In this document: in pieces, positions 1 to 9,431 of the stretch | Layout of the letters: each line of letters starts with the position of its first letter | How positions within the stretch are numbered: the stretch's first letter is position 1 | NCBI RefSeq assembly: GCF_000092645.1 | Contig: NC_014165.1 | Span: forward strand, 1,178,001 to 1,242,000 | From: Thermobispora bispora DSM 43833 | GTDB taxonomy: Bacteria; Actinomycetota; Actinomycetes; Streptosporangiales; Streptosporangiaceae | Direction: 5' to 3' | Length of the DNA: 64,000 bases | Notes under the pieces: generated by a model | Seen by the model: only the letters and a program-made list of their open reading frames with translations | Told to the model about the DNA's origin: nothing | Databases searched by the model: none | Program-made: the position numbers and the translations under genes

Positions 1-115
1 CCGAGCACGGGAAACCGGCCGGGCGCAGGCGACCGGCCGTTCACGGAACGCCGGCCGGGCGTGCGGGAGGGCCGGCCTGCTGTTCCGGAAAGCGGGCGGA
101 AAGGGAAATCCGGGA

Positions 116-133
116 CGGCGGGAAAGCCCGCCG
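116..133 (-). terminator. Hairpin downstream of the AA10 oxygenase gene
   Basis: Arms CGGCGGG and CCCGCCG are separated by a 4-base loop and flanked by further GC pairing. It lies about 70 bases beyond the stop of the minus-strand oxygenase gene, so it is a plausible terminator for it. There is no clear U tract, which is common in high-GC actinomycetes. The rest of 1-205 shows nothing I can name. Confidence 0.4.
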
Positions 134-205
134 CCCCGGATCACATCACCGGCCGGTATGACCGGGCGGGCCGGTCAGGGCCGGATGGGCAGCCTCCGCC
201 TCGGA

Positions 206-1324
206 TCAGGAGGCCTCGCAGGACACCGACGGAGCCTCGTCGCTCGGCCCGTTCGCGATGAAGCCGAACGTGGTGGACCCGTGCGCCTCCACGTTGCCGT
301 TCCAGCTCTCGTTCTTCACCGTGACGGTGCCGTTCGACTGGCTGAGCCGGCCGTTCCAGACCTGGGTGATGGACTGGCCGCTCGCCGGCTGCCAGCTCAC
401 GCTCCAGCCGGACAGCGCCGTGTGGCCCGAGTTGTGGACGGTGACCTCACCCTGGAAGCCGCCGCTCCAGGAGTTGACGACCCGGTAGGTCGCCGTGCAC
501 TGACGCTCCGACGGCGGCGGGGAGACCGGCGGAGAGACCGGCGGGGAGACGGGCGGCGAGACCGGCGGGCTGCTCGGCGGGTTGGTCGGGCCGCCGGAGC
601 CGGGGCCGATGCCGGTCACCTCGCCGTTGCCGCCGTCGAACACGACGTCAGAGCAGTTGTAGAAGGTCTCCTGGCTGTCGGACCGCTGCCAGATCGAGTA
701 GATGATGTGCCGCCCCGACTTGTTCTCGGGCAGCTTGGCGTTCCAGTAGTAGTAGGCGTCCTCGTTGCCCGGCGAGCCGACGCTCGGCGGGTCGGTGACC
801 TCGCTGAACGGCGTGGGCTCCAGGTCGTCCCAGCTGAGCGGGCGGTTCGGGTCCCAGGAGTCCTTGGTGACGTACAGGCGGAAGGTGCCCGGGTGGTGGG
901 CCCACATGTTGTACCGGATCTGGATGGTGGCGCCCGCCGTCAGGTGGGTGACGGGCCAGTCGTCCCGGGCCAGGTCGAAACCGCTGAAGTCATAGACCTT
1001 GGCGTCCGCGCTGCACAGCTTGCCGTCGGGGATGTACCCGCGCGTCCGCCCGGCGCCGTCCGAGCGGAGCACGGCGAACCAGTTGTACAGGGCGTTGGTG
1101 CCGCTCTGGGCCACCGCGGCCGCGCAGGCGGGGTTGTTCGGCACGATGTTGCCCTGCGGGGTGAGGCCGTCCTTCCAGCACAGGTAGGTGCGGCTGCCGG
1201 GCATCATCATCGCGCCGTGCGCCGCCGCCGGGGACGACGGCAGGACACTGGCCACGAGGGCCGCGAGCGCCGCGGCTGAGATGCTGACTGTCGTTTTCGA
1301 CGTGCTTCTACGAAGTCTTCCCAC
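206..1324 (-). CDS. Secreted AA10 lytic polysaccharide monooxygenase with CBM2
   Basis: A copper enzyme that oxidatively cleaves crystalline polysaccharide outside the cell. The 372-residue precursor has a signal peptide of about 35 residues ending in AAA; cleavage would expose the copper-binding N-terminal His (mature start HGAMMMPG). The second histidine of the brace is in MWAHHPGTF, and IIYSIWQRSD and FYNCSDVVF are AA10 landmarks. The catalytic domain spans about residues 36-240. A linker with tandem PPVS repeats follows, then a C-terminal CBM2 of about 100 residues bounded by cysteines. From memory the catalytic domain resembles the cellulose-active CBM2 oxygenase of Thermobifida fusca (AA10B/E8), so cellulose is the inferred substrate rather than chitin. 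It stands alone and is divergent from ispG. Confidence 0.93.
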   Translation of the reverse strand: MGRLRRSTSKTTVSISAAALAALVASVLPSSPAAAHGAMMMPGSRTYLCWKDGLTPQGNIVPNNPACAAAVAQSGTNALYNWFAVLRSDGAGRTRGYIPDGKLCSADAKVYDFSGFDLARDDWPVTHLTAGATIQIRYNMWAHHPGTFRLYVTKDSWDPNRPLSWDDLEPTPFSEVTDPPSVGSPGNEDAYYYWNAKLPENKSGRHIIYSIWQRSDSQETFYNCSDVVFDGGNGEVTGIGPGSGGPTNPPSSPPVSPPVSPPVSPPVSPPPSERQCTATYRVVNSWSGGFQGEVTVHNSGHTALSGWSVSWQPASGQSITQVWNGRLSQSNGTVTVKNESWNGNVEAHGSTTFGFIANGPSDEAPSVSCEAS

Positions 1325-1429
1325 GGCTTAACCCTTTCGCTGGTCATGGCTGCCGTATGGGTGGTGCGGCACGGGCGACGCCGGACACGTCGGCCAGAGG
1401 GCAGCCGGTGACCGTCTGTCGGGATGCGC

Positions 1430-1437
1430 GAGCGCTC
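1430..1437. promoter_or_regulatory. Possible LacI-type (CelR/CebR-like) operator core
   Basis: The palindrome GAGCGCTC lies about 105 bases upstream of the oxygenase start. It equals the centre of the CelR/CebR operator (TGGGAGCGCTCCCA) that controls cellulase genes in Thermobifida and Streptomyces, but the flanks (TGCGC and ACGCG) match poorly. No LacI regulator is in this window, so this is a suggestion only. Confidence 0.25.
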
Positions 1438-1665
1438 ACGCGGTTCGGACTGTAGACCGGCCGGCGGGCCCGGCCCAGGGAGGCGGGGCGACCGGAGGGC
1501 GGGCTCCGGCGTTTGCCCAGGTAAATGCGGATAAAGTCAACGAATTTTCATGAAAGCTTCATTGCGGCGCAGCCGTACGGTCGCCGGCGGCGCGGCGAGC
1601 CGCCGCGGGGCACTGCCTAGACTGGGAACGCCTCCACGGCATCGCCGATACCACAAGGTGCTGAT

Positions 1666-2826
1666 ATGTCTGTTGATCTCGGGATTCCCACAGTCCGGAC
1701 CAAGCCGATCGCCAAGCGGCGGGTGTCCCGGCAGATCATGGTCGGCTCGGTTCCGGTCGGCGGTGACGCGCCGATATCGGTCCAGTCGATGACCACCACG
1801 GTCACGGCGGACGTCAACGCCACACTCCAGCAGATCGCCGAGCTCACCGCGGCCGGATGCCAGATCGTGCGCGTCGCCGTGCCCTCCCAGGACGACGCGG
1901 ACGCGCTGCCGGAGATCGCGAAACGGTCCCCGATCCCGGTGATCGCCGACATCCACTTCCAGCCGAAGTACGTGTTCGCCGCGATCGACGCCGGCTGCGC
2001 CGGCGTGCGGGTGAACCCCGGCAACATCAAGAAGTTCGACGACAAGGTGGCCGAGATCGCGAAGGCCGCCTCGGACGCGGGGGTCCCCATCCGCATCGGC
2101 GTCAACGCCGGCTCGCTCGACCCGCGGTTCCTCAAGAAGTACGGCAAGGCCACCCCCGAGGCCCTGGTCGAGTCGGCGCTGTGGGAGTGCTCGCTCTTCG
2201 AGGAGCACGGCTTCCGGGACATCAAGATCTCGGTGAAGCACCACGACCCGGTGGTGATGATCCAGGCGTACCGGCTGCTCGCCGAGCGGTGCGACTACCC
2301 GCTGCACCTGGGCGTCACCGAGGCGGGGCCCGCCTTCCAGGGCACGATCAAGTCCGCGGTGGCGTTCGGCGCGCTGCTCGCCGAGGGGATCGGCGACACG
2401 ATCCGCGTCTCGCTCTCCGCGCCGCCCGTGGAAGAGGTGAAGGTCGGCACCCAGATCCTGGAGGCGCTCGGGCTCCGGGAGCGCGGCCTGGAGATCGTCT
2501 CCTGCCCGTCGTGCGGGCGCGCCCAGGTCGACGTGTACACCCTCGCCGAGCAGGTGCAGGCGGGCCTGTCCGGCCTGAAGATGCCGCTGCGGGTCGCCGT
2601 GATGGGCTGCGTGGTGAACGGGCCGGGCGAGGCGCGCGAGGCCGACCTCGGCGTGGCCTCCGGCAACGGCAAGGGCCAGATCTTCGTCAAGGGCAAGGTC
2701 ATCAAGACCGTGCCGGAGTCGCAGATCGTCGAGACGCTGATCGAGGAGGCGCTCCGCCTCGCCGAGGAGATGGGCGTGGACCCGGAGAGCGGCGAGGGCA
2801 CCGGCCCGCAGGTGGTCGTCCGCTAG
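1666..2826 (+). CDS. ispG: 4-hydroxy-3-methylbut-2-enyl diphosphate synthase (IspG/GcpE)
   Basis: Penultimate enzyme of the non-mevalonate isoprenoid pathway. It converts methylerythritol cyclodiphosphate to HMBPP with a 4Fe-4S cluster in the cytoplasm. The 386 residues match the short bacterial form: a TIM barrel at the N-terminus ([31 protein letters not shown]) and a C-terminal cluster domain with the ligands in [11 protein letters not shown] and [11 protein letters not shown]. The ATG at 1666 has AAGGTG at 1655-1660, and TAGACT at 1618-1623 is a candidate -10 box. In many actinomycetes dxr, ispG and proS are neighbours; here proS lies 17 kb downstream with unrelated genes between. Confidence 0.97.
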   Translation: MSVDLGIPTVRTKPIAKRRVSRQIMVGSVPVGGDAPISVQSMTTTVTADVNATLQQIAELTAAGCQIVRVAVPSQDDADALPEIAKRSPIPVIADIHFQPKYVFAAIDAGCAGVRVNPGNIKKFDDKVAEIAKAASDAGVPIRIGVNAGSLDPRFLKKYGKATPEALVESALWECSLFEEHGFRDIKISVKHHDPVVMIQAYRLLAERCDYPLHLGVTEAGPAFQGTIKSAVAFGALLAEGIGDTIRVSLSAPPVEEVKVGTQILEALGLRERGLEIVSCPSCGRAQVDVYTLAEQVQAGLSGLKMPLRVAVMGCVVNGPGEAREADLGVASGNGKGQIFVKGKVIKTVPESQIVETLIEEALRLAEEMGVDPESGEGTGPQVVVR

Positions 2827-3146
2827 ACCGGGGCCGGCCGTACCGGTGGGCGCGGGTGCGCTCCGGCATGCCGTGACCGCACCCCGGTGACTCGTCCGTC
2901 ACCACGCCCCGCTGACCGGCCCGCGTTCCCAATCGGCCCGGCGGTCTCCATCCACGGCGGCCGAGCCGTCTCCACGTCCGGACGGGCCGGAGCGCCCCAC
3001 CGGGCGGCGTTCGCCTCCGGCGTGCGACACAGCGCAATGGCTTGATTACACACTGGCAGGAATCGCGCGGACCGGCCGGTGGCCGTCCGCGCGCTCCTGG
3101 AAGCTGTCCTCTGCCGTACGTGAGCCGCCAGAGGGGAGCGTCGCCG

Positions 3147-4754
3147 GTGAGACAGGTCCTCGCAGTGGTCGCGGGCGCCGCCGCGCTGATCGCCGGATCG
3201 GCCGTCCCCGCCGGAGCGCGGCCCGCACCCGGGCGCGGCATCGCCTGGCGCCCCTGTGACCGGACGCTCACCGCCCGGCCGCCCCTCGGCATCGGCATCC
3301 GCGCGGCCCGGGAGGATCCCGGCGGGAAGCGGGCCGGGCGCGCCCTTCAGGAGGAGTGCGCCACGGTCCAGGTGCCCCTCGATCACTCCCGGCCGGACGG
3401 CCGGCAGATCACCCTCGCGATCAACCGGATCAGGGGCACGGCCCCCCGGAACGGCGAGCACCGCGGCGTGCTGCTCGTCAACCCCGGCGGGCCGGGCGGG
3501 TCCGGGCTGGAGCTCGCCCGCCACGTGGCGGCCCTGCTGCCGCCCGAGGTCGCGGCGCGCTACGACGTGATCGGCTTCGATCCGCGTGGCGTGGGCGCCA
3601 GCCGGCCCGCCCTCACCTGCGTGGACGCCCGGCGGTACTTCGCGGCGCCCCGGCCGGACAACGTGCCGCGCACCGCGGCGGAGGAGGACGCGCTGGTCGC
3701 CCGCGCGAAGCGGTACGCGAAGGCGTGCGGCGAGCGCTGGGGCTGGTTCCTGCCGCACCTGCACACCGAGAACGCCGCGCGGGACATGGACGTGATCCGC
3801 GCGGCCCTCGGCGAGGAGAAGATCAGCTACCTCGGCTACTCGTACGGCACCTACCTCGGCGCCGTCTACGCCACGCTCTTCCCGCACCGGGTCCACCGGC
3901 TGGTGCTCGACAGCGTCGTCGACCCGGGCCGGGTCTGGTACGACTCCAACCTCGATCAGAACCACGGCTTCGACCGGCGGCACCGGGACTTCCTCGCCTG
4001 GGTGGCGCGGTACCACGCCGAGTACCGGCTCGGCCGGACCGAGGCGGCGGTGAGCCGCGCCTGGTACGCGCTGCGCGACCGGCTCCGCACCCGGCCGGCG
4101 GCCGGGATCATCGGGCCGAGCGAGCTCGACGACATCTACACGGCCGGCGCGTACTCCTCACGGCTCTGGCCCGCGCTCGCCGGCGCGTTCTCCTGGTACG
4201 TGCACCGCGGGGAGACCGCGGGCCTGGTACGGCTGCACCGCGCCCTCGGCAAGGAGGACGAAGAGGAGGAGAACTCCTACGCCGTCTACCTGGGCGTGGA
4301 GTGCCGCGACGCCCCCTGGCCGCGCGACTGGGCGCGCTGGCACAGGGACACCGTCCGGTCGCATGAGGACGCCCCGTTCATGGCCTGGCCGAACACGGTC
4401 TACAACGCGCCGTGCGCCTTCTGGCCGGTGCCCGGGCGCACCCCCGTGCGCGTGGGCACGGACCGCCTGCCCCCGGTGCTGCTGATTCAGTCCGAGGGCG
4501 ACCCGGCCACGCCGTACCCGGGGGCGCTGACCGTGCGCCGCCTGTTCCCCACGGCCCGGCTGGTCGTCGAGAGCGGCGGGGGCGACCACGGGGTGTCGCT
4601 CGGCGGGAACCCCTGCGTCGACGACCGGCTCGCCGCCTACCTGCTGGACGGGAGAGTCCCGGAGCGCCGCAGCACCGGGCACGCCGACGCGGTCTGCCCG
4701 GCGCCGCCCGCGCCGGAGCCGGCCGCGGCCGAGGACGGCGACCGTCGGCCGTGA
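3147..4754 (+). CDS. Secreted alpha/beta-hydrolase, TAP-like (SlpD/SlpE-type) peptidase
   Basis: Predicted secreted serine hydrolase of the tripeptidyl-aminopeptidase / mycelial protease family. I chose the GTG at 3147 because GAGGGG lies just upstream at 3131-3136 and it opens directly into a signal peptide (RQVLAVVAGAAALIAG... ending AGA); the open frame starts earlier at 3042. The product is 535 residues. The oxyanion-hole motif is NPGGPGGSG, the nucleophile Ser sits in GYSYGTYLG, and the C-terminal TAP-like region supplies the acid (SEGDPATPY) and the catalytic His (GGGDHGVSL). The tail after residue 510 is low-complexity Pro/Ala. It stands alone; the substrate is unknown. Confidence 0.88.
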   Translation: MRQVLAVVAGAAALIAGSAVPAGARPAPGRGIAWRPCDRTLTARPPLGIGIRAAREDPGGKRAGRALQEECATVQVPLDHSRPDGRQITLAINRIRGTAPRNGEHRGVLLVNPGGPGGSGLELARHVAALLPPEVAARYDVIGFDPRGVGASRPALTCVDARRYFAAPRPDNVPRTAAEEDALVARAKRYAKACGERWGWFLPHLHTENAARDMDVIRAALGEEKISYLGYSYGTYLGAVYATLFPHRVHRLVLDSVVDPGRVWYDSNLDQNHGFDRRHRDFLAWVARYHAEYRLGRTEAAVSRAWYALRDRLRTRPAAGIIGPSELDDIYTAGAYSSRLWPALAGAFSWYVHRGETAGLVRLHRALGKEDEEEENSYAVYLGVECRDAPWPRDWARWHRDTVRSHEDAPFMAWPNTVYNAPCAFWPVPGRTPVRVGTDRLPPVLLIQSEGDPATPYPGALTVRRLFPTARLVVESGGGDHGVSLGGNPCVDDRLAAYLLDGRVPERRSTGHADAVCPAPPAPEPAAAEDGDRRP

Positions 4755-4832
4755 CCTGCGCGGACCGCACCGGACGGTTCGATCACCGGACCGGTGCGGA
4801 TCAGCGGGCGGGCGGTGGCGTACGCTGGCTGC

Positions 4833-5678
4833 GTGAGGCTGGGGATTTCGGCGTCGCGTGTGCTCGACGACCGTGATCGGGACGAGGTGCTCGAGCTCCT
4901 CGACACCGATCCGATCACGAACGTGTTCGTCGCCGCCCGGGTCCGGACCGTCGGTCTGAACCCCGCCCGCCTCGGTGGCCAGATGTGGGGGTACGGCCCG
5001 CGGGGCCGGCTCGTCTCCCTCTGCTACGCCGGGGCCAACATGGTGCCGGTGAACGCCACCCCGGAGGCCGTGCAGGCCTTCGCCGAGCGGGCCCGGCGGC
5101 AGGGCAGGCGCTGCTCGTCGATCGTCGGCCCGTCCGAGGCCGTGCGGCAGCTCTGGGAGCGGCTCGAACCCCACTGGGGGAAGGCGCGGGCGATCAGGTG
5201 GGTCCAGCCGGTCATGGCGACCTCCTCGGCCCCACCGGTCAAGCCCGATCCCCGGGTGCGCCGGGTGCGGCCGGAGGAGCTCCCGATCCTGCTCCCGGCG
5301 TGCATCGCGATGTTCACCGAGGAGATCGGCGTCCCGCCGGACAACGGGGACGGCGGCGCGCTCTACCGGTCGCGGGTGGCCGAGCTGATCCGCATCGGGC
5401 GGTCGTACGCCCGCATCGACGACGGCAAGGTCGTGTTCAAGGCGGAGATCGGCGCGGTGACGCCGCACGCCTGCCAGATCCAGGGCGTGTGGGTCCACCC
5501 GGAGATGCGCGGGCGCGGGCACGCGGTGGCCGGGATGGCCGCCGTGGTGGAGGAGGCGCTCAAGCACTTCGCCCCGGTCGTCACCCTCTACGTCAACGAC
5601 TTCAACCTGCCGGCCAGGGCCGCCTACCGGAAGGTCGGCTTCAAGGAGGTCGGCACCTTCACCTCGGTGCTGTTCTGA
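4833..5678 (+). CDS. GNAT N-acetyltransferase with N-terminal DUF4081-like domain
   Basis: Two-domain acyl-CoA-dependent transferase of 281 residues. Residues 1 to about 130 form a DUF4081-like region common in actinobacteria. The C-terminal half is a GNAT fold with the acetyl-CoA loop (VHPEMRGRGHAVAGM) and the typical final strand (LYVNDFNLPARAAYRKVGF). The GTG at 4833 is preferred because a -10 box TACGCT at 4821-4826 ends 6 bases before it, as in leaderless transcripts; the open frame begins at 4794. The substrate is unknown. It follows the TAP-like hydrolase by 78 bases but has its own promoter signal. Confidence 0.85.
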   Translation: MRLGISASRVLDDRDRDEVLELLDTDPITNVFVAARVRTVGLNPARLGGQMWGYGPRGRLVSLCYAGANMVPVNATPEAVQAFAERARRQGRRCSSIVGPSEAVRQLWERLEPHWGKARAIRWVQPVMATSSAPPVKPDPRVRRVRPEELPILLPACIAMFTEEIGVPPDNGDGGALYRSRVAELIRIGRSYARIDDGKVVFKAEIGAVTPHACQIQGVWVHPEMRGRGHAVAGMAAVVEEALKHFAPVVTLYVNDFNLPARAAYRKVGFKEVGTFTSVLF

Positions 5679-6261
5679 CCCGCGGGCCGGCCGTCCCGGC
5701 CGGCCCGGAGCGGTCGCCGGGTGCCGTCCCGACCGGTGAGTGCGTCGTCCGGTGCCGTCCTGGTGCCGGGCCACGGTCCGACGGGGGCGGGGCCGCCCGC
5801 CGTGCGGCGCGGACGCCGGGCGGCGGGCCTGCTTCGCCGGCGGGCGTGCACCGGACGGCGGGCGTGCGGCCCATCAGGCGTGCCTGACGGCGGGCGGCGT
5901 GCATCGTCCGGGTGCGGCCGCCCGTGCGGGGCGCGGTCCGGCCCTCAGCTCCCCACGGCCGGATCACGTGCGCGGCCGCCCGCGCAAGGCGAGGGCCATC
6001 GGCGCCGGTGGCGAGCGGCGGTGTCCGCCCGGCCGCGCGTTCACGCCGATCGGGCGTCCCGCACCGGCGGTCACGCGCCCACCCGTGCGCGGCCGCCCGT
6101 GCGGGGCGCGGGCCGGCTGCACCCCGCACGGGCCGGAGCGTGCCGGGTCCCCGGCCCGGAGGCCGGGATGGTGTGCCGATCCGGGACGGCGAGCGGGGCC
6201 GGGGAGCGGGGCATGTGGAGCCCGTCTTCCGCCGGCCCGGCGCCCCTTATTGGACCCCACG
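5679..6261. other. Gene-free GC-rich repetitive stretch
   Basis: No credible gene on either strand: the open frames are long only because of base composition, and all have biased Arg/Pro/Gly/Ala translations. The tract is built from degenerate CGGGCGTGC-like words and contains an exact 23-base direct repeat at 5914-5936 and 6089-6111. Confidence 0.6.
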
Positions 6262-6804
6262 TCAAGATCCGCCGTAGAGGGCGAGCACAATATCGGTGAG
6301 CGTCTCGGCCACGGTCTCCTCCGGGAGATCGAGGGTCTTGACCACGCTCACCTGCACCGCGCCGAGCGCCGCGCAGGCGCGGATCCGCTCCTCGGCGGAG
6401 GGGGTCGTTCCGGTGAGCTTGGTGAAGATCTGCTCGCTGAACGCCTTGATGGCCTCCCGCGGAGACCCTGGCGGTGCGTCGTCCGCGCCGCCGATGTCCT
6501 CGGTGAGCAGGCGGATCACCGTGCGGTGCCGTACCGCGAACTCGATGAAGGCCCGCAAGAACGCCTGCGGGCCGGGGTAGTCGGTCTCCAGCAGGGCGAT
6601 CAGGTCGTCGGCGGCGGGCGTGATGAGCTCTTCGACCAGCCGGTCCTTGGGGTGGAAGTGGTAGGCCACCGCGGTCTTGGTGATCCCGACGGCCGCGGCG
6701 ATGTCGGCGAGCGAGGTGGCGGCGTAACCCCGCTGGGCGAATAGCTCCCGGGCGGCGGCGAGGATCTTCGATCGCGTCGCCCTGCCCTGATCGGCAGTGG
6801 TCAT
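6262..6804 (-). CDS. TetR-family repressor, divergent from an MMPL transporter
   Basis: 180-residue regulator. The N-terminal helix-turn-helix spans about residues 10-55 (TRSKILAAARELFAQRGY then TSLADIAAAVGITKTAVAYHF), followed by an all-helical ligand-binding domain. It starts at the ATG at 6804, 91 bases from the divergently transcribed MMPL exporter at 6896. This layout normally means that the regulator represses both itself and the exporter. The intervening DNA carries a GTACG-CT-CGTAC dyad. The ligand is unknown, probably a hydrophobic export substrate. Confidence 0.92.
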   Translation of the reverse strand: MTTADQGRATRSKILAAARELFAQRGYAATSLADIAAAVGITKTAVAYHFHPKDRLVEELITPAADDLIALLETDYPGPQAFLRAFIEFAVRHRTVIRLLTEDIGGADDAPPGSPREAIKAFSEQIFTKLTGTTPSAEERIRACAALGAVQVSVVKTLDLPEETVAETLTDIVLALYGGS

Positions 6805-6827
6805 GTTCTGATCCGTGCCTTTTCGGC

Positions 6828-6864
6828 GTACGCTCGTACTGTACTACCGTATAGAACTTGCGTA
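6828..6864. promoter_or_regulatory. Candidate TetR operator between tetR and mmpL
   Basis: The dyad GTACG-CT-CGTAC lies at 6828-6839. Related GTAC and CGTA half-sites continue to about 6864, including a TATAGA box at 6850-6855. It sits midway between the two divergent starts, where a TetR dimer could block both promoters. Confidence 0.45.
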
Positions 6865-6895
6865 TGAATCCTACCTAAAAGGGCATTTGGGGGAA

Positions 6896-9118
6896 ATGAG
6901 CGCGCTATTAGGACGGCTGGGGGGTTGGTGCGCACGGCACGGCCGTATCGTGCTCGCGCTCTGGGTGCTCCTCGCCGGGCTGCTGACCGGGGCCACCCTG
7001 GTCTGGGGCAGGCCGGTGAACAACAACGTCGCGATTCCCGGCAGTGACGCGCAGATCGCGCACGACCTGATGCGCGAGGGCTTCGGCCCGGGCTACGACG
7101 TCGGCGGCACCGTACAGCTCGTGCTCTACACCGCGGACGGCACGCTCCTCGAGAAGCCGCGCAAGAAGGCCGTCGAGAAGGCCCTGGACGAACTGCGCCG
7201 GGTGCCCAACGTCGCCAAGGTGGAGACGCCGTACCGGATGGGCGGCATCGCCGCCAACATGCAGATCGGCATGATCGTGGTACGGCTCGGCAGCGTCGAG
7301 GGCGTCTCTCCGACCGAGAGCGCCCGGCAGCTCACCGCGGCCGCCTCGCCACCGCTCACCGAGGCCGGGATCGAGGTGGTGCCGGCCAACCCGGGCACCC
7401 CGGCCGACAAGGAGATCAAGTCGGGCACCAGCGAGATCATCGGCCTGCTGATCGCGCTCCTCGTGCTGCTCTTCGCCTTCGGCACGCTGGTCGCCGCGCT
7501 CATCCCGATCTTCACCGCGGTGATCAGCATCGGCGTCGGGCTCGGCGTGATCGGGCTGCTCGGGCACGTCGCCGACGTCCCCAGCACGGCCCCGGTCATC
7601 GCGACCATGATCGGCCTCGGGGTCGGCATCGACTACGCGCTCTTCCTGCTCTCCCGGTACCGCCGCCTGCTCGCCGAGGGCGTGCCGGTGGTCGAGGCGG
7701 TCCGGCAGACCATCTCCAGCTCGGGCGGCGCCGTCGTGTTCGCCGGCGGCACGGTGATCATCGCGCTGAGCGCGCTCATGCTCGCCGGATTCCCGGTGCT
7801 CACCGCGCTCGGCTGGATCACCGGGATCTCCGTCGTCTGCGCCGTGCTCACCTCCATCACGCTCGTGCCCGCGCTGCTCGGGATCCTCGGCCACCGGATC
7901 AACGCGCTCCGCATGCCGTTCTTCGGCAGGTCGGGCACCGACGGCAGCGGCTGGGCCCGGCTCAGCGACTGGGTCGCCGGGCGGCCGTGGCGGGTGCTCC
8001 TGATCACCACGGCCGTGCTCGCCGCGCTCACCGTGCCCGCGGCCGGCCTGAAGCTCGGCTCGCTCGACGACGGGTACGGCGATAAGAACACCCCGTACCG
8101 GCGCGCCTACGAGCTGCTCGAGGCGGGGTTCGGCCCGGGCGCCAACGGGCCGATCATCGTGGTCGCCAAGGTCGGTGAGCAGGTCGACGAGGACGACAAG
8201 ATCGTCTCGACCGTCAAGCGCCGGATCGAGCGCGTCGACGGCGTGTCGTACGTGATGGACCCGCAGATCAACGAGAACGGCCGCTCGCTGCTCATCCAGG
8301 TGCTCCCCGACTACGCGCCGAGCGACGCGCGCACCATCGACGTGGTCAAGGCGATCAGGGCGCTCGACATCCCCGGCGTCGAGCTCCACGTGGGCGGCAA
8401 GGTCGCGGGCCTCGCCGACGCGAGCGACCAGATCGTGGAACGGACCCCGATCGTGGTCGGGGTGGTGGTGCTGCTCAGCGCGCTGTTACTCCTCCTGGCC
8501 TTCCGCGCGCCCATCATCGCCCTCAAGGCCGCGGTGATGAACCTCGTCTCCCTCGGCGCGGCCTTCGGCACGCTCGCCGTGGTGTTCTCCGTCGGCCTGG
8601 GCAGCAGCCTGATCGGCATGGACCCCCCGCCCTCGGTCGAGGGCGCCTACCTGGAGACGCTCTTCTTCACCGTGCCGATCGAGCGGTACGTCCCGCTCAT
8701 GCTGTTCGCCGTGCTGTTCGGGCTCTCCATGGACTACGAGGTCTTCCTCCTCACCTCGGTACGGCAGGCCTACGCGCGGCACGGGGACAACCGGCGGTCG
8801 GTCGCCGAAGGGCTCGGCGCGACCGGCCGGGTCATCACCTCGGCCGCGCTCATCATGGTCGCGGTCTTCACCGCGTTCATCGCCTACCCCGACCCGCTGG
8901 TGAAGGTGTTCGGCGTCGGGCTCGCCGCCGCGATCGCGGTCGACGCCACCATCATCCGCGGCTTCCTGGTGCCGTCGACGATGGTGCTGCTCGGCAGGTG
9001 GAACTGGTGGATCCCCCGGTGGCTCGACCGCATCCTCCCCAACCTGGCGATCGAGGGGGCGGAGGAGACGGCGGAGCGGCCGGTGCGGGAGCCCGACCTG
9101 GCGGCCACCGCCCGGTAG
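6896..9118 (+). CDS. MMPL-family RND transporter
   Basis: Inner-membrane exporter of 740 residues, driven by the proton gradient and related to mycobacterial MmpL proteins. It has two tandem halves, each with one membrane helix, a large outer loop and a five-helix bundle (about residues 180-350 and 540-710). Family motifs are GLGVGIDYALFLLSRYR in the first half and FGLSMDYEVFLLTSVRQAY in the second. I chose ATG 6896, which has GGGGGA just upstream; the open frame begins at 6815 but would add residues unlike an MMPL N-terminus. In actinobacteria such proteins export lipids or drugs. The divergent TetR gene probably controls it. Confidence 0.92.
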   Translation: MSALLGRLGGWCARHGRIVLALWVLLAGLLTGATLVWGRPVNNNVAIPGSDAQIAHDLMREGFGPGYDVGGTVQLVLYTADGTLLEKPRKKAVEKALDELRRVPNVAKVETPYRMGGIAANMQIGMIVVRLGSVEGVSPTESARQLTAAASPPLTEAGIEVVPANPGTPADKEIKSGTSEIIGLLIALLVLLFAFGTLVAALIPIFTAVISIGVGLGVIGLLGHVADVPSTAPVIATMIGLGVGIDYALFLLSRYRRLLAEGVPVVEAVRQTISSSGGAVVFAGGTVIIALSALMLAGFPVLTALGWITGISVVCAVLTSITLVPALLGILGHRINALRMPFFGRSGTDGSGWARLSDWVAGRPWRVLLITTAVLAALTVPAAGLKLGSLDDGYGDKNTPYRRAYELLEAGFGPGANGPIIVVAKVGEQVDEDDKIVSTVKRRIERVDGVSYVMDPQINENGRSLLIQVLPDYAPSDARTIDVVKAIRALDIPGVELHVGGKVAGLADASDQIVERTPIVVGVVVLLSALLLLLAFRAPIIALKAAVMNLVSLGAAFGTLAVVFSVGLGSSLIGMDPPPSVEGAYLETLFFTVPIERYVPLMLFAVLFGLSMDYEVFLLTSVRQAYARHGDNRRSVAEGLGATGRVITSAALIMVAVFTAFIAYPDPLVKVFGVGLAAAIAVDATIIRGFLVPSTMVLLGRWNWWIPRWLDRILPNLAIEGAEETAERPVREPDLAATAR

Positions 9119-9431
9119 GCGCCCGGCGGGCGCCGCCCTGCAGGCGTGACCAACGTGCCCGCGGCCGGATGGGCCGCGGGCACACGCGTGCCATGGCGCG
9201 CACCGGAATCCACCCTCGCCCGGTGCGGGCCCGTTCCCTGCGCGCGGAGCACCGCCTCCTGGCGCGTCCCCTGCGCGGAGCACCGCCCCCTGCGGTGCGT
9301 CCTTCACCGTCGCTCCGTCGCGCTCCCGCCGCCTTCGCTCACGATCTGATCCATCGCCGTGCCGCCGCCGGGTGCCCGGCCGACGGGGAGCGCCGTCCGG
9401 GCACCCGGCATCCCGGCGTTCTCGAGCGCGA
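9119..9431. other. Gene-free stretch after the transporter
   Basis: GC-rich, with degenerate repeats of GCGGAGCACCGCC (around 9244-9290). I see no gene. Base composition changes sharply to AT-rich at about 9430. Confidence 0.5.

Noticed and set aside
514-570. 12-base tandem repeats taken as a possible CRISPR or mobile element
   Set aside because: They encode the PPVS linker of the oxygenase in frame, with no spacers.
1511-1534. SigB-like promoter (GTTT, 14 bases, GGATAA) upstream of ispG
   Set aside because: The fit is loose and the start of ispG is 130 bases away; TAGACT at 1618 is a better candidate.
1546-1555. Palindrome TTTCATGAAA between the LPMO and ispG
   Set aside because: Ten bases only, in a short AT-rich run, with no second copy or promoter link that I could find.
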